Positions 42,044-46,664 of a DNA stretch of 46,664 nucleotides are shown here, in pieces (position 1 is the stretch's first letter; every line of letters starts with the position of its first letter). Made by a program: the position numbers and the translations under genes. Origin of the DNA: Pseudomonadota bacterium (lineage in GTDB: Bacteria > Pseudomonadota > Alphaproteobacteria > Rhizobiales > Xanthobacteraceae); assembly GCA_023432845.1 (NCBI GenBank), contig JAEZEY010000228.1, positions 1-46,664 of the forward strand. The letters run 5' to 3'. Below the pieces are notes generated by a model. The model was not told where the DNA came from. It saw only the letters and a program-made list of their open reading frames with translations, and did not search any database.

Positions 42044-43420
42044 ATGCACCAGCCACAAGTTACTCGCGTCGATACCGTTCAGACCTATACGCTTACGCGC
42101 TTCGATGCGGTGGTGATCATGGTCGGGCTGGTCGTCGGCATTGGCATTTTCCGCACGCCATCGCTCGTCGCCGCCAATGTCGAGAGCGAATTTGCGTTCA
42201 TCGCCGTTTGGGTCGCTGGCGGATTGATCACGCTGATCGGCGCGCTCTGTTATGCCGAACTGTCTGCCGCGCATCCGCATGCCGGCGGCGAGTATCACTT
42301 CCTGTCCCGCGCCTACGGCAAGCCGGTCGCCATGCTGTTCGGCTGGGCGCGCGGCTCAGTGATCCAGACCGGAGCGATTGCCGGCGTCGCATTTGTACTC
42401 GGCGACTATGCTGCGCAACTTGTACCGCTCGGGCCTTACGGCCCGTCGCTTTATGCCGCGATCTCGATCATCGTTTTCACCGGCATCAATGTCGTCGGTA
42501 CGATTCAAAGCAAGTTCCTGCAGATCGCCATGACCGCGATCGAGATCGGCGCCATCGCCGCCATCGTCCTGTTCGGACTGTTTGGCTCGGCCGAGCCGCC
42601 GCCGCCGGCAGCAGCGCTGCCACCGGGCAGCGCCGCAATCGGCATGGCCATGATCTTCGTGCTGCTGACCTATGGTGGCTGGAACGAAGCCGCCTACCTC
42701 ACGGGCGAATTGAAGGACGCGCCGCGCAACATCGCCAAGGTCCTGATGCTTGGCACAGTAATCCTCATCGCGCTCTACGTGCTCGCCAATGTTGCCTTGC
42801 TGTCGATCCTCGGCCTCGACGGCCTGCGCGCCTCCGACGCTGTCGCTGCCGACATGATGCGCCGCGTCGCCGGTCCGGCGGGCGCAACCATTGTCAGCAT
42901 CGCCATCGTGGTCGCGGCCATATCGACACTCAATGCCACCATTTTCACCGGAGCCCGCGTCTACTACGCGATGGCCCGCGACATGACACTGCTGCCGAGC
43001 GTCGGAGAATGGAACGAGCGCGGCAAGACCCCGGCCAACGGCCTCATTTTACAGGCCATTGTCGCCCTGATCTTGGTGGCGATCGGGGCGATCACGCGCG
43101 ATGGCTTCAAGGCCATGGTCGAGTACACCGCGCCGGTGTTCTGGGGCTTCCTGCTGCTCGTCGGCATTGGCCTCATCGTTCTGCGCATACGCGAACCGAA
43201 CCGGGCGCTGCCCTACAAGGTGCCGCTCTATCCGCTGACGCCGATCCTGTTCTGCGTGACCTGCGGCTACATGCTGCACGCCAGCATCGCCTATACCGGC
43301 GTTGCCTCGCTGGTCGGCTTGGCTGTTCTGGCCGCGGGCACGCCGTTGCTCCTTTTCCGCCGCAAGCACACGAACGTCGATACACCGCCTTCTACCGCCC
43401 CCCGCGCTTTGACCGAATGA
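42044..43420 (+). CDS. APC-superfamily amino acid permease
   Basis: A 458-residue inner-membrane transporter with about 12 membrane segments. The first segment reads VVIMVGLVVGIGIFRTPSLV, with the glycine-rich unwound helix (GxGIF) that binds the amino group. The segment AELSAAHPHAGGEYHFLSRAYG is also typical of the family. The substrate is not determinable. It is followed 23 bp later by an exported methyltransferase gene on the same strand, apparently in one operon. It lies between the GNAT gene and thyA, so the pair looks inserted into the conserved order. Confidence 0.92.
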   Translation: MHQPQVTRVDTVQTYTLTRFDAVVIMVGLVVGIGIFRTPSLVAANVESEFAFIAVWVAGGLITLIGALCYAELSAAHPHAGGEYHFLSRAYGKPVAMLFGWARGSVIQTGAIAGVAFVLGDYAAQLVPLGPYGPSLYAAISIIVFTGINVVGTIQSKFLQIAMTAIEIGAIAAIVLFGLFGSAEPPPPAAALPPGSAAIGMAMIFVLLTYGGWNEAAYLTGELKDAPRNIAKVLMLGTVILIALYVLANVALLSILGLDGLRASDAVAADMMRRVAGPAGATIVSIAIVVAAISTLNATIFTGARVYYAMARDMTLLPSVGEWNERGKTPANGLILQAIVALILVAIGAITRDGFKAMVEYTAPVFWGFLLLVGIGLIVLRIREPNRALPYKVPLYPLTPILFCVTCGYMLHASIAYTGVASLVGLAVLAAGTPLLLFRRKHTNVDTPPSTAPRALTE

Positions 43421-43443
43421 CAAACTTGCAAGAGGAAACGCGC

Positions 43444-44274
43444 ATGAAAGCCATCCGCACATTCGCCCTCGCCTGTGCCGTATCCGTGGTCGCGCTCAAC
43501 GGCGCGCTGGCGCAAACCTCGAGCGGGGCTCCGTCCAAAGACACCTACGAACCGCACTCGGGTCAGGCGGGCAAGGACGTCGTCTGGGTGCCGACGCCGC
43601 AGGCTCTCGTCGATCGCATGATGAAGATGGCCGGCGTGACCAAGGACGATTATCTGGTTGACCTCGGCTCCGGTGATGGTCGCACCGTCATCACCGCCGC
43701 CAAGCTGGGCGTGCGTGCGCACGGCATCGAATACAACGGCGACCTGGTCGAATTGTCGAAGCGCAATGCACAGGCCGCCGGCGTCGCCGATCGGGCCACG
43801 TTCGAGCAGGCCGACATCTTCGAGTCGAATTTCTCCGACGCCACAGTGGTTACGCTGTTCCTGCTGAAAGCACTGAACCTCAAGCTTCGTCCGACACTCC
43901 TGGACATGAAGCCGGGCACGCGCATCGTTTCCAATACATTCGACATGGGCGACTGGACCCCGGACGACAAGATCGACGCCGGCGGGGACTGCACATCGTG
44001 GTGCACCGCCTTTAAATGGGTCGTTCCGGCGAAAGTTGCTGGCACCTGGAGTTTGGGCGAAGGCGAGCTCAAGTTGACCCAAACCTACCAGATGCTGTCG
44101 GGGACCATAACCACCAACGGCAAATCATTGCCCATCAGTGAAGCCAGGATGGATGGCACGAAGATCACCTTCACCGCTGGCGGCCAGCGCTATACCGGCG
44201 AGGTCGCGGACGGCAAGATGAACGGCCAGACAACCGGCGGCCAAAGCTGGAGCGCGACGCGCAAGGCGATCTGA
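43444..44274 (+). CDS. SAM-dependent methyltransferase with N-terminal signal peptide
   Basis: A 276-residue protein. Residues 1-23 form a clear signal peptide (MKAIR, a hydrophobic stretch, then ALA before Q24). The middle has the class I methyltransferase motif I LVDLGSGDG at 71-79, then an acidic GIEYNGD at about 96-102. A Trp-rich section (GDWTPDD) and a beta-rich C-terminus (about 200-276) follow, with Gly/Thr-rich repeats. Exported methyltransferases are odd because SAM is cytoplasmic, so either the peptide is an anchor or the family has another role. Shine-Dalgarno AGAGGAA is six bases upstream. Probable operon with the APC permease. Confidence 0.85.
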   Translation: MKAIRTFALACAVSVVALNGALAQTSSGAPSKDTYEPHSGQAGKDVVWVPTPQALVDRMMKMAGVTKDDYLVDLGSGDGRTVITAAKLGVRAHGIEYNGDLVELSKRNAQAAGVADRATFEQADIFESNFSDATVVTLFLLKALNLKLRPTLLDMKPGTRIVSNTFDMGDWTPDDKIDAGGDCTSWCTAFKWVVPAKVAGTWSLGEGELKLTQTYQMLSGTITTNGKSLPISEARMDGTKITFTAGGQRYTGEVADGKMNGQTTGGQSWSATRKAI

Positions 44275-44292
44275 GTTTCGTTTCACCAACAA

Positions 44293-44321
44293 AAGAGGCC
44301 CCGCATGCGGCGGGGCCTCTT
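44293..44321. terminator. Bidirectional terminator between the methyltransferase gene and thyA
   Basis: Perfect 12-bp stem AAGAGGCCCCGC/GCGGGGCCTCTT with a 5-base loop. T-rich DNA follows on the plus strand (TTGTTTTCC) and A-rich DNA precedes it, so it can act on both strands. Convergent genes lie on each side. Confidence 0.85.
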
Positions 44322-44341
44322 GTTTTCCTATCGGAGCCGGC

Positions 44342-45136
44342 TCACACCGCGACTGCCGCCTTGATGTGCGGATGGGGGTCGTAATTTTCGAGCGTGAAAT
44401 CCTCATAGCGGAACGCGAAAATATCTTTCACCTCGGGATTGATGCGCATTGCCGGCAGAGCGCGCGGCGCGCGCGACAATTGCAGTTCGGCCTGCTCGAC
44501 ATGATTGAGATAAAGATGCGTATCGCCGCCGGTCCACACGAAGTCCCCCGGCTTGTAGCCGGTCACCTGCGCCACCATCATCGTCAGCAGCGCGTAGGAG
44601 GCGATGTTGAACGGTACGCCGAGGAACACGTCCGCCGAGCGCTGATAGAGCTGGCAAGATAGCTTGCCGTTGGCGATGTAGAACTGGAACAGGCAGTGAC
44701 ACGGCGGCAGCGCCATCTTGTCGACGTCGGCCGGATTCCATGCCGTGACGATCAGGCGGCGCGAGTCCGGATTGCGCTTGATCATCGCGATGACGTTGGC
44801 GATCTGGTCGATGGTCTGGCCATCCCTGGCCGGCCATGAGCGCCACTGATGACCATAGACCGGACCGAGATCGCCACGCTCGTCCGCCCACTCGTCCCAG
44901 ATGCGCACGCCGTTGTCGTTGAGATATTTGATGTTGGTGTCACCGGCGAGGAACCATAGCAGCTCGTGCACGATCGACTTGAGGTGCAGCTTCTTTGTGG
45001 TGAGCATCGGGAAGCCCTGCCCGAGGTCGAAGCGCATCTGATAGCCGAACACCGAGCGCGTGCCGGTGCCGGTGCGATCGCGTTTCTCCGCGCCAGAGCG
45101 GAGAATGTGGTCCATCAGGTCGAGGTACTGGCGCAT
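44342..45136 (-). CDS. thyA: Thymidylate synthase
   Basis: A 264-residue enzyme, the canonical length, converting dUMP to dTMP with methylene-tetrahydrofolate. The catalytic Cys146 sits in LPPCHCLFQFYI, and RTGTGTRSVFG, WFLAGDTN and GHQWRSW are characteristic. The ATG at 45136 is chosen because it gives the standard N-terminus; an ATG 13 codons earlier is open but lacks a Shine-Dalgarno. The product, dihydrofolate, is recycled by FolA encoded downstream in the same direction. Confidence 0.96.
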   Translation of the reverse strand: MRQYLDLMDHILRSGAEKRDRTGTGTRSVFGYQMRFDLGQGFPMLTTKKLHLKSIVHELLWFLAGDTNIKYLNDNGVRIWDEWADERGDLGPVYGHQWRSWPARDGQTIDQIANVIAMIKRNPDSRRLIVTAWNPADVDKMALPPCHCLFQFYIANGKLSCQLYQRSADVFLGVPFNIASYALLTMMVAQVTGYKPGDFVWTGGDTHLYLNHVEQAELQLSRAPRALPAMRINPEVKDIFAFRYEDFTLENYDPHPHIKAAVAV

Positions 45137-45299
45137 GGGTGGCTCGGGGATGGTTCGGGCGACTCGGCTCAACATGGTGAAAATTAGCCTGCCCGGCAAC
45201 GCCAAGTCGGCTGTTTTCAACCGCGCCAAGCGCGGGAACTCGCCCCTGCCCGAACCGGCCAACCCATTAACCGTAAAAGTTAATCGGCGTTTTCTAACC

Positions 45300-45314
45300 T
45301 TAACAATCGGTTAA
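45300..45314. promoter_or_regulatory. Possible CtrA-like site upstream of the MlaE-type gene
   Basis: TTAA-N7-TTAA at 45300-45314 matches the CtrA core consensus of alphaproteobacteria and lies about 86 bp upstream of the next start. Another TTAA pair with a 9-bp spacer is at 45267-45283. The region is AT-rich, so chance matches are possible. Confidence 0.35.
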
Positions 45315-45399
45315 TTTACTCTGGGTGGCAGGGCGACTGGCCGCCCGCGACGCATTGGGGCCTTTCTGGCGACGAAACGGCCGTTTTCGGGAGTAACTC

Positions 45400-46536
45400 T
45401 TGACCGCGGGTACCCTCCAGCACGGCTCGTCGCATGGCGACGGTCTGGACCTCCGGGCCGAAGGGCATTGGACGGCGGAGCACGCCCGCGACCTGGAGCC
45501 GCTGGCCGACAAACTGACCCACGGTCATGAATCGGTCACCCGCCTCGTTTTCGACGCCACCCGCATCACCAAGCTCGATACTTACGGCGCCTGGCTGATC
45601 GAGCGCACCTTGCGGGTCTGGGCGAGCCGCGGCGCCGACGTCCGCCTGGTCGGCCTGCCGCCGACCTACGGCAATCTGTTCGCGAAGGTCCGCGGCGGCC
45701 AGCAGAAGCTGACGCCGCTCAAACACAAGCAGACCGGCCTCGTCGCCACGCTGGAAAGCGTCGGCCGCACCATGACCGCGGTGTTCTCAGACCTGACCAC
45801 GATCTTCCAGATCGGCGGCCAACTGGTGGTCGCGTTCCTGAGCGTGTGCGCCAATCCCTGGCGCTTCCGCTTCACCGCGCTCATCAATCATCTCGAGCGC
45901 GTGTGCTGGCACGCCGTGCCGATCATCATCCTCATCACGTTCCTGATCGGCGCCATCATCGCGCAGCAGGGCATATTCCACTTCCGCACCTTCGGCGCCG
46001 ACATCTACGTTGTCGACATGGTCGGCGTGCTGGTGCTGCGCGAGCTCGGCGTGCTGATCGTCTGCATCATGATCGCCGGACGCTCGGGCTCGGCCTACAC
46101 CGCCGAACTCGGCTCAATGAAAATGCGCGAGGAAGTCGACGCGCTGCGCACCATGGGCTTCGACCCGGTCGAGGTGCTGGTGCTGCCGCGCATCCTGGCG
46201 CTCATCGTCGCGGTCCCGATCCTGACCTTCATCGGCTCGATGGCCGCGCTCTATGGCGGCGGGCTGGTGTCGTGGCTCTATGGCGGCATCGACCCGAAGA
46301 TCTTCATGTCGCGCCTGCACGAGACGATCAACATGAAGACCTTCGCCGTCGGCATGATCAAGGCGCCGTTCATGGCGCTGGTCATCGGCTTGGTCGCCTG
46401 TATGGAAGGCATGCAGGTGAAAGGCTCGGCGGAATCGCTCGGTGCGAAAACCACCGACTCGGTCGTGAAGTCGATCTTCCTGGTCATCGTCATCGACGGC
46501 CTGTTCGCCGTATTCTTCGCTGCGATCGGGGTCTGA
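45400..46536 (+). CDS. STAS-domain / MlaE-type ABC permease fusion
   Basis: A 378-residue inner-membrane protein. Residues about 10-105 form a STAS-like domain (LVFDATRITKLDTYGAWLIERTL, as in MlaB). From about residue 140 on it is the MlaE/YrbE permease, with NHLERVCWHAVPIIILITFLIGAIIAQQG and the conserved GSMKMREEVDALRTMGFDPVEVLVLPR. Mla systems move phospholipids or other lipids between the two membranes. The protein starts at TTG with GGGAG six bases upstream. The next gene begins 2 bp later and is the ATPase, so they form an operon. Confidence 0.92.
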   Translation: MTAGTLQHGSSHGDGLDLRAEGHWTAEHARDLEPLADKLTHGHESVTRLVFDATRITKLDTYGAWLIERTLRVWASRGADVRLVGLPPTYGNLFAKVRGGQQKLTPLKHKQTGLVATLESVGRTMTAVFSDLTTIFQIGGQLVVAFLSVCANPWRFRFTALINHLERVCWHAVPIIILITFLIGAIIAQQGIFHFRTFGADIYVVDMVGVLVLRELGVLIVCIMIAGRSGSAYTAELGSMKMREEVDALRTMGFDPVEVLVLPRILALIVAVPILTFIGSMAALYGGGLVSWLYGGIDPKIFMSRLHETINMKTFAVGMIKAPFMALVIGLVACMEGMQVKGSAESLGAKTTDSVVKSIFLVIVIDGLFAVFFAAIGV

Positions 46537-46538
46537 TC

Positions 46539-46664
46539 ATGGTCCCGCGCGGCGAACCCGTCATCAAGGTGCGCGACCTCAAGGTCGATTTCGCGTCGCG
46601 TCGCGTGCTCAATGGCATCAATCTCGACCTGAAGCGCGGTGAGATCCTCGGCTTTGTCGGCGCC
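46539..46664 (+). CDS. MlaF-type ABC transporter ATP-binding protein (5' part, cut by window edge)
   Basis: The first 42 codons begin at ATG 46539, 2 bp after the MlaE-type stop. The visible residues IKVRDLKVDFASRRVLNGINLDLKRGEILGFVGA form the beta strands leading to the Walker A motif, which is cut by the window edge. Position and sequence match the ATPase of an Mla-type lipid transporter. The rest of the operon (for example an MCE protein) would lie beyond the window. Confidence 0.85.
   Translation, partial: MVPRGEPVIKVRDLKVDFASRRVLNGINLDLKRGEILGFVGA

Noticed and set aside
41974..43443. Long plus-strand frame running into the methyltransferase
   Set aside because: The first 490 codons are an off-frame shadow of the APC permease, full of Arg/His runs. 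Only the part from 43444 on is a real gene.

Overview
This is a GC-rich chromosomal window, almost certainly from an alphaproteobacterium of the Hyphomicrobiales (Bradyrhizobiaceae/Xanthobacteraceae-like; I cannot name the genus). The clues are the thyA / GNAT / folA / hflK-hflC-DUF2065 / degP order, the head-to-head miaA/serB pair, Rhizobiales-type leucine and isoleucine/valine attenuation leaders, a FixK/FNR-like box, and a thioredoxin-reductase-like ferredoxin reductase. I see no phage, transposase or CRISPR; the short palindromic intergenic repeats are REP-like. Most of the window is core metabolism with several accessory operons.

Layout. 1-1,430: tail of an unknown gene, a Cys/His transglutaminase-like protein and a 4HBT thioesterase. 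1,437-7,134: aerobic benzoyl-CoA (box) pathway. boxC-boxB lie on the minus strand and diverge from boxR, across a 148-bp region with two TGCA-containing palindromes. boxR overlaps by 4 bp a ferredoxin-NADP reductase gene, which is followed by a [2Fe-2S] ferredoxin gene; boxA is absent. 7,306-13,323: ManC, tRNA-Lys(CTT), a Spy-like periplasmic protein and a TAXI-type TRAP transporter. 13,425-15,222: leuA with a Leu-rich leader peptide. 15,365-18,741: operon pdxY-phzF-nudix-ppk2. 18,814-22,070: NMT1-type ABC transporter behind an NTF2-like gene. 22,169-26,468: branched-chain amino acid block (promoter, leader peptide, attenuator, ilvI, ilvH, a LysE-type exporter, ilvC). ilvI carries an in-frame TAG between its predicted middle and ThDP-binding domains.

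26,578-32,102: two chemoreceptor genes bracket a di-haem cytochrome c peroxidase and a cupredoxin. 32,264-34,091: miaA and serB with overlapping divergent starts. 34,093-35,673: a TDT/SLAC1-type channel and a small membrane protein behind a FixK/FNR-like site. 35,787-39,762: degP, DUF2065, hflC and hflK, with a good sigma70 promoter before hflK. 39,922-45,136: an SDR gene, folA and GNAT, an APC permease followed by a methyltransferase with a signal peptide, then thyA. 45,400-46,664: a STAS-MlaE permease fusion and the start of its ATPase, cut by the window edge.

The best candidates for something new are the boxR-coupled reductase/ferredoxin pair that may feed BoxB in place of BoxA, the exported methyltransferase paired with a permease, the amber-interrupted ilvI, and the peroxidase/cupredoxin pair between two chemoreceptors. 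All functions are inferred by reading the sequence; no database search was run.
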